The notes beneath the pieces are model-generated. The model had not been told where the DNA came from and did not search any database. It saw only the letters and a program-made list of their open reading frames with translations. Both the position numbers and the translations under genes were made by a program. A stretch of 64,000 nt of DNA from Gonocerus acuteangulatus (Eukaryota > Arthropoda > Insecta > Hemiptera > Coreidae): assembly GCA_946811695.1 (NCBI GenBank), contig OX328125.1:38921079-38985078 (forward strand), written 5' to 3'. Shown piece after piece: positions 1 to 10,161 of this stretch (within the stretch, counting starts at the first letter, position 1; every line of letters begins with the position of its first letter).

Positions 1-1382
1 CTTTAAAGAGTGAAATATTGCTGGGAGGGAATACGTGCGACAGCGAGGTAATAGTCATATATATATATAGGCCCCCCTCAAAAGTTGCTTTAGTATGTTA
101 CCTAGTTTTCCTAGAAAAAATTGATAGAAATCTATGGATGAGAGAAAAATGGTTATTACTGTAGACTAATAACTATTTTTCCATTAGATTTTCAAAATGT
201 CTACGAATATAAGTTTAACGTCTAACTGAATCCACGGTTTACGGAGGACGTCTTGTCTTTGAGTTCTCATGAGCTGGCACTAACTCCTAACTCAGTGAAC
301 GAATTAATATTACAAATAAAATAAAATAAGAACCTCAAGGCATAACCATATAATACGTGTATTCATTGTGTTTACAATAACGATAATTATTTCCAAAATG
401 TTCCAAAGGTCGTGGGTTCCATTCCCACTATGGGGTGGTGGCTTTTCTTTACAAAAAAGAAAAGGCATCAGCCCTATCCTGGCTACAAAAAGGGTGGTAA
501 CCTATAGATAACCCGTCCCAAAATTCTTAGTTAATGATAATGGACGTTAAAATTTAAATAAATTCATCATTGATTCCGAAGTGCCCCCCTATCCTTATCA
601 GAGCAAAAATTGTGTTTACGTACTTTGGGAACGGTTAGGGAATTCACTCTTCAGCCATTCCGTCACCTCTGTTCCATTATGAGCTGGCAACCATCCATTT
701 GAATCCAGAGTAAGTTAATATTTGGTAGATGGGCTTGTGTAATAAACGTTATGTAGTGTGGGAAGGATGGGACATCACTATCATCGTGTGAATTTAAAGA
801 AGTTGTTCAGAATGTCTCCTTCATTCTAAAGCACATTTCTTGATTTTGACTTAGAAATCAGAAAAATATTGATTGAAATTGAACTTTTTCTTAAACTACG
901 AGGTACCATTTTGAAGCTTATTAAATAATGCAACTTTTGAGGCGGATGCAAACCTCTAAGTCTAATAATAGCCGATTAAAAAAATATTGAATAATTTAAT
1001 AAAACACTAACATTTTCATCTATATGGCTTTTAATATAGCTCTTAGTTTACATGGTAATATTTCAATAAGGGGTGTTTCTTATTGGAAATTTAATGTAGA
1101 TTCTAAAAATGTCGTCGTTATTTACGATACATTGATCGAAAATCCCGAAAACACAGTTTTTCTTTAAAAACAAAAAAACAGTAGTTTTTAAAATACACAA
1201 ACGCTTGTGTAGCTCTACTACATTTTCAGATAGAACGCTCATTTTTGTGCTAATGAACTACAAATGAAGTGCAGAATAAACCCCTAAAGTTATGACACCT
1301 CAATGCGGGACACCCTATATATATATGACTATTACCTCGCTGTCGCACGTATTCCCTCCCAGGAATATTTCACTCTTTAAAG
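1..1382. mobile_element. TIR-bounded element, non-autonomous, about 1.38 kb
   Basis: The first 56 bases and the last 56 bases (1327-1382) are inverted copies of each other with one mismatch near base 20. On both sides they run into a short (TA)n tract, so the inverted repeats are about 68-70 bp. The interior has no transposase-like frame. A 5'-truncated SINE lies inside. The left end coincides with the window edge, so the true terminus and target duplication cannot be checked. Alternatively a second element (about 71-1315) could have inserted into the TA tract at the centre of a long palindrome. Superfamily unknown. Confidence 0.7.
401..566 (+). mobile_element. tRNA-derived SINE, family A, 5'-truncated
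   Basis: It starts just before a B-box-like GGGTTCCATTCCCAC (414-428) and follows the same body and tail as the copies at 28550 and 41721: a GGCTTTTCTTT/AAAAGAAAAG segment, CCTATAGATAACCCGTCC, and a tail of GGACGTTAAAATTTAAATAAA. The A-box half is missing, as expected of a truncated SINE. It lies inside the TIR element at 1-1382. Confidence 0.75.
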
Positions 1383-1790
1383 CTCGACAACCGGAATTCA
1401 GGACTGATTTTTCGCAGACAACCCTATATCACCGTGTTCCTAATGAAATGATCTTTATTTTAACCTAACTTTAATTCATTAATCAGACCGATGCAAGTTA
1501 CTCATTTCGAGTTACCTGTTTACACCCGACAACCCATGGTTGTGAAAGGAAAAAAATAGGCAACCTATCGTTTGCATATTCTATAGGCTTCATACTTTCG
1601 ATTGATATGGAATTTGTCTATTTATCAACCCGATGCAATTTTGAAAAAATAAAAAATAAATTGTAAATTAATCATATTCTGGACTGCATTTTTTAGGCAA
1701 CCCATTTGCAGTATCTTTATTGACATAATTAATTTGATATAAAATAATTTTCATCCATTAATCAGCTCGATGAAGGTCGGGGTGTATCGG
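1383..1790. repeat. Decayed tandem repeat, about 140 bp period, about 3 units
   Basis: GACAACC/GGCAACC recurs at 1418, 1559 and 1696. A 'TTAATCAGNYCGATG' or 'TTATCAACCCGATG' block recurs at about 1476, 1620 and 1756. Spacing is 136-143 bp. The units are heavily diverged. No coding potential is seen. Confidence 0.5.
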
Positions 1791-2269
1791 GATCTTAGAC
1801 CATTATTGGTTGTTTTGATATTTCGTGAAAAGCCTATCTTGAATAAAAGCAACATTTTAGGCGTCAAACCTCAACGACAGAGAATAGAGGAAGGTAGATT
1901 GACCCCTACCACATGGCTAGGGCTAGTCCTTTACGGGTTAAGGAAGCCTATATAAGTCAAACATAAACTAGAAAACTCATTTCATTGTTCAATACATTTA
2001 AATAAAACAACCAATTAAAAAGCTATGCAAACAGGGGAAAAATATTCTAAAGAACGACCAACAGGAGTACACTAGTAGAAAATGTCGCTCGGAAAGCTTG
2101 ATTTCTAGCAATATAATTTGATTTCTAATTTTAATCTCCCTGTTCAATTGACAAATACATTCTTCTACTATAAGCAATAACAAAAATAACAGGAAATAAA
2201 AGCAGACAAAAGGAACCGTTCAAATAAACGAAATCAATTACTTGAAATGTAATCAATGGCACTTATGTC
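1791..2269. other. Unrecognised AT-rich sequence
   Basis: Only short frames without recognisable content. Nothing repeat-like was matched elsewhere in the window. Confidence 0.5.
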
Positions 2270-2920
2270 TCCAAATGTAACCGTCCCTTCGAAAATTGCT
2301 ACAGAAACTTTTTTGTACGGAATTTAGTAAGCTTTGGAATGGACAGCTTCCATTTACCACGACTTCCCACTGTTTGCGAGATATTAAGTAAAATATAAGA
2401 AGTTCCCAAAACTTTTCATGTTAATTAATAAAATATTTTATTCTCATCCTTCCTTAATACCCAACGTAACCCAAATGTAAGCATCATGGTTTAGATGAAT
2501 TTCAAACATGTAGAAAATATTTCAATGGAATCCCACGATTCTAAGTACTCAAACCGAAAATGAGTTACAATTGTTTTCCACTTTTTTCATAAACGGTTAC
2601 AGATATCGCCTTGGAAATGGTTTCATTCGTTTTCCTATGTTAAGGACTCTATAAAACGAATACCTGCAAGCCAAAACTGTTCCAGATTCTGCTGGTTAAA
2701 GAACATGACCTTTCAAATCAGACGAAAGATTTTTGTAGCAAACATCTAAATCGGACCATTTTTATAAATTTGAACCGCCGTTAAATTCGAGATCAATAGG
2801 TTCTGAAACGTAAAATAATAAAACGTAGAATTTTCTAGTCGGCACTTCCTGATCGTGTCATGTGATCAACCGCATAAGCGGGTTTCCTCTTTATGGAGGG
2901 AGGGAGGAAACGCACTAAAA
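2270..2920 (+). mobile_element. Helentron/HINE-like element, family 2
   Basis: The 3' end is a stem-loop (GTTTCCTC ... GAGGAAAC, 2882-2910) followed by GCACTAAAA, the form expected of a Helentron 3' end (hairpin, then CTAA). The body at 2270-2800 matches the reverse complement of about 39140-39660 inside the Helitron at 38608. Shared blocks include TACGA-TTTCCCA, GGTTTCATTCGTTTTCCTA and AAATCGGACCATTTTT. Related 3' ends occur near 34300, 40640, 50788 and 60230. The 5' boundary is uncertain and there is no Rep/helicase frame, so the copy is non-autonomous. Confidence 0.6.
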
Positions 2921-2947
2921 TCCGTTGCTAAATACAAAGAAGTTTAG

Positions 2948-2951
<4 letters not shown>

Positions 2952-3029
<78 letters not shown>

Positions 3030-3030
3030 G

Positions 3031-3072
<42 letters not shown>

Positions 3073-3087
3073 CACACACATATATAG
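2952..3087. repeat. Compound microsatellite (CT)n-(TCTG)n-(TA)n
   Basis: An uninterrupted CT run at about 2952-3026, a few TCTG units, then a TA run to about 3067 and a short CA run. The serine/leucine-rich frame across it is an artefact of the repeat. Confidence 0.95.
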
Positions 3088-3099
3088 GAAATTTTCCGA

Positions 3100-3516
3100 T
3101 TTACTAGAGACGGCAGATTACTGAATTTACTTCAGCTTAATAGCTTTTAATGATACTGTTTTATTCATGCAATAATTGATTTCCTTTGTGAAATAGTTAA
3201 GACGTTTATTATTATTAAGCCAGGTAAGAGGTTTGGCGTTATTGATAAGTATTAACTTTGTTAATTAGTAACCTGTAGCCGGCTTATAATTACGGTTTCT
3301 AATGGAGAAGTAAATAAGCTTAACTCTATAATGCTCATATCTGATGTGATTGTGAAAGTTTAGAAAGGGACAAAATCAACACTTTCGAAACGCCAGCAAA
3401 CCGTTTCTTTGCCTGAGTTTATTCTTTTGAAATTTATGCCTGAGCCTTTAAGTAAGAAATTTGTTAACGCCTTTTAGTTTCGGCGACTTCGCAGCTATTT
3501 TCGAGATGCTTGCAGA
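3100..3516. other. Unrecognised AT-rich sequence
   Basis: No frame, RNA gene or repeat recognised. Confidence 0.5.
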
Positions 3517-4022
3517 AATATTTATTTATTTAATTTATAGAGTTCCGCAACATAGGCGAAAAACAAAACGAAAAACAAGAACATAAATAAAAGCAGAAAT
3601 ATACGAAATTTCAAAAACAGCTCTTCTTTGATGATTTTTTGTAACTCTTCTCTTAAACATTACCAAAATTTAGATGATATCGATTTATTTATTTAATTTA
3701 TAGAGTTCCGCAACATAGGCGAAAAACAAAACGAAAAACAAGAACATAAATAAAAGCAGAAATATACGAAATTTCAAAAACAGCTCTTCTTTGATGATTT
3801 TTTTGTAACTCTTCTCTTAAACATTACCAAAATTTAGATGATATCGATTTATTTATTTAATTTATAGAGTTCCGCAACATAGGCGAAAAACAAAACGAAA
3901 AACAAGAACATAAATAAAAGCAGAAATATACGAAATTTCAAAAACAGCTCTTCTTTGATGATTTTTTTGTAACTCTTCTCTTAAACATTACCAAAATTTA
4001 GATGATATCGATTTATTTATTT
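3517..4022. repeat. Tandem triplication, 163-164 bp unit
   Basis: AGTTCCGCAACATAGGCG begins at 3541, 3704 and 3868, giving periods of 163 and 164 bp. The three units are almost identical, differing by one T in a T run, so the array is recent. It ends where TTTATTTATTTGATTTTTTAG leads into a related but diverged AACCCGCCACCTAGGCGA segment at 4033. The unit start resembles the tail at 34915-34955. Confidence 0.95.
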
Positions 4023-4238
4023 GATTTTTTAGAACCCGCCACCTAGGCGATTTGCTCTATTGAACCAATAGGGTGCAAGCCAAATTTTCAAGAAGTAAAT
4101 AACATAAAATGTAAAATTCCAATCTAAATTTTGAAATTTGACTATTTTGACCTAGCCGGTCAAACGGTGTATATTTGTGTAAGGAACAAACAGCTAAACG
4201 GACAAACAGACAGACACGTGATTTTTATATATATAGAT

Positions 4239-4292
4239 TTTTTATTTTTTACGGCGTATCGACGTCTTGGGCATTAGCGCCGTCCTATAAAG
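4239..4292 (-). mobile_element. SINE family B, tail fragment
   Basis: TTTTATTTTTTACGGCGTATCGACGTC...GGCATTAGCGCCG is the reverse complement of the 3' tail shared by the family B SINEs at 14955 and 20501. Everything 5' of the tail is missing. Confidence 0.65.
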
Positions 4293-4812
4293 TCTCATTG
4301 TGTAAAAAAACTAAAAATAATTTTAAAAAATGAACGATTGTTTACAATATAACATTTTAAAAGAAAAATGCTTCTATTATACGTGTTTATATAAATTTAT
4401 ATTGCGTAGAAACGGTGGGATAGTGTCGATGGACTACCATCCGGTAACAGTTCATTCATGGCACGTGGTGCGTTAAAGATTTGTCGTTTTCTGCAGTCCG
4501 TTAATAAGTGTTTTAATTATAAAGTCGTATTACATTGTGTACCGAGGGGTATGTCTTGTTTTGAGGTCAAGTGAGCATGAGTTAGTAGAGTATGTCCAAT
4601 TCGAAGTCTTGTAAGGACTACTTCTTTCCGGCAGCTGCAGTTATTGTTTTATGAATGGCCTTATCACCCAAAGCTTGTCATCTTTGCGTGATTAAGATTT
4701 ATGAATGCCATAAAAAAAAAAGAAAAAAAAGTCCTACCATTCACTTTTTGTCGACAAAGTGATAACATTCTATAAATTGTACTGAGAAATTTATGAGTAA
4801 CTATTCAATAAA
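4293..4812. other. Unrecognised AT-rich sequence
   Basis: No recognisable gene. Short A runs occur near 4710-4730. Confidence 0.5.

Positions 4813-4843
<31 letters not shown>
4813..4843. repeat. (ATT)n microsatellite
   Basis: About ten TTA units directly beside the foldback element at 4852. Confidence 0.95.
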
Positions 4844-4846
<3 letters not shown>

Positions 4847-4851
4847 ACTGA

Positions 4852-5115
4852 TCCTTTTCTTAATCTTCGTATTTTCGTGCTGGCGGAAGGTCAAATAATA
4901 AAAACTTCACCACACAGTTTCACCAATTTTATTACGTCCCTACATGTTTCACACCTTTTTGGAATAAGTTTTATAATTGTAACTTCTTCCCCTGAAGAAA
5001 CAACAAAAAGGTGAGAAACATATAGGGACGTAATACATTTGGTAAAACTGTGTGGTAAAGTTTTTATTATTTGACCTTCCGCCTAGCACGAAAATACGAA
5101 TATTCAATAAAAGGC
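4852..5115. mobile_element. Foldback MITE with about 95 bp arms
   Basis: The left arm (4867-4962, starting CGTATTTTCGTGCTGGCGGA) is matched in inverse by 5010-5102 (ending CCGCCTAGCACGAAAATACG). The spacer is about 45 bp. Weaker matching extends to 4852 and 5115. It has no coding capacity, as expected of a hairpin MITE or foldback element. Superfamily not determinable. Confidence 0.85.
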
Positions 5116-5594
5116 TCGCGGCATTTTGGATATTTGTTGTCGATAATACTGAGTGCAAAGCAATCTGTCGGAAATTTCTAATAATGCACTAATAATAAAT
5201 AGTAATAAACTTCGATTGCAAATATAATGAGCATTCAAAATTAATCGCCCAAGGAACAGGAGAAAAATCCAGTTCACCAAACCAGAGAAAAAACAATAAT
5301 TCCCTTATCTCCTCAAACCCTTTAATTAATTTTTCTCTTCTACTATCGTTGTCATTAACACGTAACATGTCAACGAAAAATTGATCAAACTCTAATATGA
5401 TAACATTCCCAGACTAATTTGCGCAATTCACAATCAGATATCTAACATATGCTCATGTAATATTTTTCTCATCCAAGTTTTTAAAAATAATTCCTAAATG
5501 AAATGGACCAAAATCATTTATGACTCAAGAACAACTGATGCACCAGAGAAATACATTAAAACATATTAGCTGGTAGCAGATAATGTGACAACAC
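5116..5594. other. Unrecognised AT-rich sequence
   Basis: No gene, RNA or repeat recognised. Confidence 0.5.
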
Positions 5595-6030
5595 GAGTAT
5601 GTGTACGTCGTAGAAGGTAGGAAATATGAGAGACGTACCTGTGCCTTTCGACCTCATCTCATCTCTCAACTATCCATCCCTCCAGCCGACACAAAGCTGC
5701 GGATGCCCCCGCACATACGTCCTCCCTTGTATGTCGCAAGCTTGCGGACGCATCCCCGGAAAGGGATACCTATTCCTCTAGCTTCCACCCTGAGTCAGTT
5801 AGTCACCACACGTCTGTATCTGGCGAAGCCTGAAGGGCCCCCGGCCACCACCCGCCCGTAGTACCATTTTGGGACAAAGTCCCTTCAGCCTTGAATGGTC
5901 GCAGGCCCGGAAAGCAAGCTTTCCTACGGTTCCCCTATCCCCGGGTATCAGGGGGGGGGGGATACACCAGATCCCGATACACCAGAGAGAGGGAGGGCTC
6001 CGCTCCGTACCCTAACGAAATAGTGACACA
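5595..6030. other. GC-rich island in AT-rich DNA
   Basis: Base composition jumps to clearly GC-rich, with CCCCCGCACATACGTCC, GGGCCCCCGGCCACC and a run of about 12 G near 5950, then returns to AT-rich. The 86-residue plus frame at 5601-5861 is rich in Pro, Arg and Leu and has no recognisable domain. It could be a LINE 5' region, a promoter or a gene fragment. I see no decisive signal. Confidence 0.4.
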
Positions 6031-6578
6031 CGGTAACCCATGCATAGACATTACACTTGCTTAAACCTTAATATTTCATTTTTTTGTTTTCATTAGAGGT
6101 ACTTTTTACCCCCCCCCCCCCCAAACATGGGTTTCAATCGAGCTCGTGTCTCTTTTGAAGTTGAGATTACAATGGGCATTAAGAAATTTTTCATGTAAAT
6201 CGATTCATTTTCTTGAACTTCTGAGGACAGCTGATTTTTAGCTTGAATAACTGGACTAAATAAAAAAATTGAAATCATTTAGGAATCAGTCATACATGAA
6301 CGTTTTAGTAATTAGGTCATTACTTACCGCAGCCGTAAATTTATATGGAAAAAATTGTTAGGAGAATTATCGCTGGGCTACTTCTTTCAAATTCTTGATT
6401 ATCATTTATATATTTCCATTATTGATATCATTTATATATTTTAAAATTGAGCAGTTTATTTTCAATTGATGTATTTTTCATTAATTATATTGAAAAAATA
6501 TGTAATCATTTATGCAACACATTTCAATAAAAACTCATTTGTCATTTTTCTAGCCCGTTAACTTATTCGAAACCGATT
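6031..6578. other. Unrecognised AT-rich sequence
   Basis: Contains a C run at about 6110-6122. Nothing else recognised. Confidence 0.5.
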
Positions 6579-6920
6579 GCACACCGTGTGTGCAATAGAT
6601 TCCCTAGGCTATAAGACAGCATGCACACCGTGTGTGCAATAGATTCCCTAGGCTATAAGACAGCATGCACACCGTGTGCAATAACAGTAATGAGCAGTTA
6701 TCAGTTATTCTGATTCTAGTCGTCGAAATATGATTTTTCTTGAACTAATGAAAACTTTAAAGTTCAGGAAAACAGAATTTAGCATTGGTATTACTGTGTA
6801 TCAAAAAATCTAATAATTATCTGTATTTTCATTGTACCTTACATTGCATACGTGCCTAATCCACTGTAAAAAAAAAAATCAAAAATTGTGTCCGAGGAGC
6901 GAGTTGCACACCTGGTGTGC
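6579..6920. repeat. 44 bp tandem repeat of a palindrome, plus a related palindrome
   Basis: GCACACCGTGTGTGC palindromes start at 6579 and 6623, and a shortened one (GCACACCGTGTGC) at 6667. The 44 bp period includes the intervening ATAGATTCCCTAGGCTATAA. A related palindrome, TTGCACACCTGGTGTGCAA, lies at about 6903-6921. The two ends could be the inverted termini of a small MITE of about 340 bp, or a cluster of symmetrical protein-binding sites. Confidence 0.8.
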
Positions 6921-7554
6921 AATGATCTTTTTTATTAACGAGCCGTGGGATGAGAAAATTCCTATAAAATGTCAAACAAATGTCTATTTTTTGACCACGA
7001 ATCCGGTGTAATGGGTCTATTGACGTCAGCAAATCATAAAAATTAAATATAACAAACCCAAATATTTAAAACTTTTATTTTTTGCAATTCTTTCTCAATT
7101 TTAGCAAAACGTTTATCAGAATTTTACAATTATTTTCCAGGGAAGAGCCATAATTGCAAGCATAATTATTACTGGATATGATAAATATAAAATAAATAAT
7201 AAATCAATATCATAATTATTGTTTATTATTCAAATAATAATAATTTAATTACACAGAATCTAAACCCAGAAATGTTGTGTATAAAAAATATGTCATGTGC
7301 TTTGATTTTGGGATGATAAATATTATAAAGTTTGTTTATTTAAATATTTGTCTATAGTCATTTTTTAGTTAATCCGGTGGAACCATTTATATATAGTCAC
7401 TAAAGAGTAAGTCAAATGTGAAAATTGCATAATTTATGAGACAGGTACAGAAAAGTCGTCTCATTTTTCGTAGTAAATTTTTGCTCAATTAATTTCCAGT
7501 GGAGTATCAAGACTCATTGACTGCAATCTCTAGCGATAGGACGAAATATCCAGT
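6921..7554. other. Unrecognised AT-rich sequence
   Basis: Very AT-rich, with no recognised gene or repeat. Confidence 0.5.
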
Positions 7555-7616
7555 GATTTAATGGCTCCTGAGGAGGTGACATGGAGGCGGCCACGAAGCA
7601 TGTAGGGCGATTATAA
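7555..7616 (+). ncRNA. Hammerhead-ribozyme-like motif, copy 1
   Basis: CTGAGGA (7568-7574) fits the CUGANGA core. An arm pair GTGAC/GCCAC (7576-7580, 7590-7594) forms helix II with one mismatch, followed by GAAG (7595-7598) in place of GAAA. A self-complementary CATG then leads to a GTA cleavage-type triplet (7602-7604). The flanks 7559-7567 and 7605-7613 pair at 8 of 9 positions (one G-U), forming helix I. One extra base sits between the core and helix II, and GAAG is non-canonical, so activity is doubtful. Short-helix-III hammerheads are known from Penelope-like retroelements. Same motif at 30041. Confidence 0.4.
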
Positions 7617-7690
7617 AATAATGTAGTACATAAAAGGAAAAATACGTACTATTTTTGTAATACCTACACCACATATATCCAAAATGGGTG
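7563..7690 (+). repeat. Dispersed repeat carrying the hammerhead-like motif
   Basis: Aligns with 30048-30172 through CCTGAGGAGGTG, GCCACGAARCATGTAGG, AAATAATG/AAATGG, TACTATTTTT and ACCTAYRCC-CATA. The homology extends about 80 bp past the motif, so the two loci are copies of one element, possibly Penelope-like. No reverse transcriptase or GIY-YIG frame is seen nearby. Confidence 0.6.
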
Positions 7691-8300
7691 AATTCTAAAG
7701 CAGGGGTGTTGAAACTTGTACTGCTGGGGATCGCCTAAATTTTTTTAGGGTACGAATCGTCGTCTCTGATAGGCTGCAAGCATAGTTAAATAAAAGGTCA
7801 GTGAAAAGACACACGCTTTAACGCTGAAACTGGCAAACGGTAAATGAAACAAATGCACTTATTAATGAAAAAACTGATAAATTATTACAAATTTGTGAAC
7901 ATCTGATTAAATAGAAATTTAGGTAGTTAATTCAGTGTACTATAGCAATCCAATACAACAAACAATGTGATACTCAGCATAATTCAGCTATTGTTAACAA
8001 CTGATTGAATTTAATATTTCATGATCATCAAGACTCATTAATATGAAAATCTATCAAGATTCGGTATTCAGCATGAAGAGGTTTTTGATGATTTTTGATA
8101 TATTCTAGCGTAATCATTCATTTTAAAGTGCAAGTGAACTTTATTCGAGGCATTGGTCGAGGAAATGTTCCTTTAAAGCCTCAAATAGCGTACTACTCCC
8201 AAACGTCATATCACCTGACTCAGCACCCTTGAGTAAGGTTAAAGGTGGGTTATACTTTTTCTTTAATCACTCTAATACGCATTCATTCAATAATACAAGG
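7691..8300. other. Unrecognised sequence upstream of the LINE ORF1
   Basis: AT-rich. The last part may be the 5' UTR of the element at 8301, but I cannot fix its start. Confidence 0.45.
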
Positions 8301-9293
8301 ATGGTGGTCTGCTCAATCTGTAATTCTACAGTGCCTAGAGATGATAAAAGGATTCTCAGGTGTTCAAATACCTCCTGTAAAGCTGTTTATCACAGCAAGT
8401 GCTGTAATTATGAAGGGACAGATATAGACAGTCTGAAAGCACTCAGCAAATCATGGGTGTGTATTAGTTGTGAAAAAACTGATAAAAATGTTTCGGCCTC
8501 CGAGGGTACTGACGTGCATTTAAAATCCCTTTCACAATCGTTAACGCATGAAAACTTGGAGTTGCAAAGCCTTAGAGATATTATAATATCTATGGCAACT
8601 GAATTCAGGGAATTCAAAGCTAATTTCCCATCTTCTGAGACATTCAAATCCATGCAAGACACGATGGAAAAACAAACCGATTTAACGTTCGCCCACCTCG
8701 AACAAATAAAAAAAATGGAGAGCTTGATAGAAGCCCAAAGCCAAAAAATCCAAGAACTATCCCTAGACAATTTTTGTCTTAAAAAAAAGATAAAATCCCT
8801 GGAAGAAAGAGTTAAGGATGCCGAACAGAATCATCTGAGGAAATCAGTAGAAATCAGGGGAATTCCTTCAAAACCTGGTGAAGTGCTCCCGGCTGTGGTA
8901 CAGAATGTTTGTGCTGGCCTCGGTCTCAAGATAGTCCCCGAAGACCTGGACCATGTATTTAGACTCAGATCGAGACAAGAAGAAACACCAGGCCCAATCA
9001 TAGCCCGATTTGTCCGCCAATCCCTGACTGAGGAGGTTATCCGCCTGAGAAAAGTAAAGAAAGACTTTTCTACCCGACACTTAGGTTCGACGGACATCGA
9101 CTCCAACAGAATCTACATCGGCGAAGCGATGACTCCTACAAATAAACACCTTTATTGGTTGGCCAGACAGAAGAAATCTGCAGACAAGATCAAGTACCTC
9201 TGGTTTAGCGGTGGTCGAGTCAAGTGCCGTCGAAGTGATGGTCATCCGGTTGTTATTGTAAACAGTTCCGAAGATCTTGATGTATTTCCTTGA
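8301..9293 (+). CDS. LINE ORF1-type protein with PHD finger, coiled coil and FP/L1ORF1-like C-terminus
   Basis: Intact 330-residue frame. The first ATG is at 8301; the open frame upstream begins with TTG only. Residues C4, C7, C21, C26, H31, C34, C54 and C57 give a C4HC3 PHD-type zinc finger. About residues 80-185 are charged and heptad-like (EQIKKMESLIEAQSQKIQEL), a coiled coil likely to trimerise or oligomerise. From EIRGIP onward the protein resembles the FP25K/L1-ORF1-like nucleic-acid-binding region common in insect LINE ORF1 proteins, including a PGPIIARFV segment. Such proteins package element RNA. No reverse-transcriptase ORF2 follows: about 300 bp downstream the element ends in a LINE-type tail. 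It may therefore be a gag-only derivative, a processed copy, or a domesticated gene. The intact frame implies youth or selection. Confidence 0.8.
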   Translation: MVVCSICNSTVPRDDKRILRCSNTSCKAVYHSKCCNYEGTDIDSLKALSKSWVCISCEKTDKNVSASEGTDVHLKSLSQSLTHENLELQSLRDIIISMATEFREFKANFPSSETFKSMQDTMEKQTDLTFAHLEQIKKMESLIEAQSQKIQELSLDNFCLKKKIKSLEERVKDAEQNHLRKSVEIRGIPSKPGEVLPAVVQNVCAGLGLKIVPEDLDHVFRLRSRQEETPGPIIARFVRQSLTEEVIRLRKVKKDFSTRHLGSTDIDSNRIYIGEAMTPTNKHLYWLARQKKSADKIKYLWFSGGRVKCRRSDGHPVVIVNSSEDLDVFP

Positions 9294-9593
9294 CGCAATT
9301 TTATCAGTCTCCTCATCTCTTCCCCTAACAGAGCCTTTTATTTTTCATTAAAACAAATTTAATATTTATATTTTTATTAAGGACTTTTATATGCTATATA
9401 ATTAGAAATTATATTTATTTTACCCAATCCCTAGTCTATATTGAAGCTGTACACTATATACTGATTCTGATAGCATTTATAAGTTTTTAAGTTTATACGT
9501 AAAATTCAAAATTATTTTGTAATTTCAAAATTATTCCTATGGGACTTCTGTCCCGGAATAAGAATAAAACTTTTCGTTCATTCATTCATTCAA
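9294..9593 (+). other. 3' UTR and tail of the ORF1-only LINE
   Basis: AT-rich and non-coding. It carries a small hairpin (GGGACTTCTGTCCC, 9541-9554), an AATAAAA signal at about 9564 and ends in CATTCATTCATTC (about 9580-9592). Short tandem tails of this type are usual for CR1/L2-like LINEs. No ORF2 remnant lies between the ORF1 stop and this tail. Confidence 0.6.
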
Positions 9594-9934
9594 ATATAAT
9601 ATGTATATGTGTATGTGTGTGTGAAGGTGGTTGCTCGACCCTTTTTAAATAAATATGTCTCAAAGCCTTCAAATGCCTCGTTGGATAGTGGCAATCGTAA
9701 CCACTTTCCAACGAGACAAATACTAAGCCAAACATTACAGATCGGGAACACGAGGAGAATGAGTAAATGGAGAAGATAATGTATATGTAATGTATGCAGG
9801 TAAGTACACATTTTGAGGAAGAAAATAAATTAAAAGTGTAAATCATTAAGAAGAAAATAATAAGAAAAATACAGTCACCCAAGAGCTCCATTACTAAAGT
9901 CATTCATTATAATTTCGGCAGGGTATTTGCTAGG
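9594..9934. other. Short (GT)n and unrecognised sequence
   Basis: A short GT run at about 9600-9624. A self-complementary pair CTCGTTGGATAGTGG ... CCACTTTCCAACGAG (about 9677-9715) can form a hairpin. Confidence 0.5.
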
Positions 9935-10161
9935 AAATAAAAATAACGGCCAGTACGGGCAAATACATAATTTAGTTCCGGAGTAAACCACTCCTCCCTA
10001 CGTACGGATTTTGTTTATTTTTACAGCACATCTTTCTTTTTAGAAACTCACAGTGAATCCCGACTATCTTTGCAATATAATAAAAATTACGACCGGCATG
10101 AGCAAATTAGCTGATTAACAAAATCGTCCAATCTTTTAGTATGGGAATGTATATCCATATA

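Noticed and set aside
2925..3107. Leu/Ser-repeat open frame
   Set aside because: Pure (CT)n and (TA)n translation. The same applies to frames at 25564-25842, 27027-27390, 44277-44558 and 45490-45809.
8229..8300. Upstream 24-codon extension of the LINE ORF1
   Set aside because: It starts with TTG and has no ATG; the first ATG at 8301 directly precedes the PHD finger.
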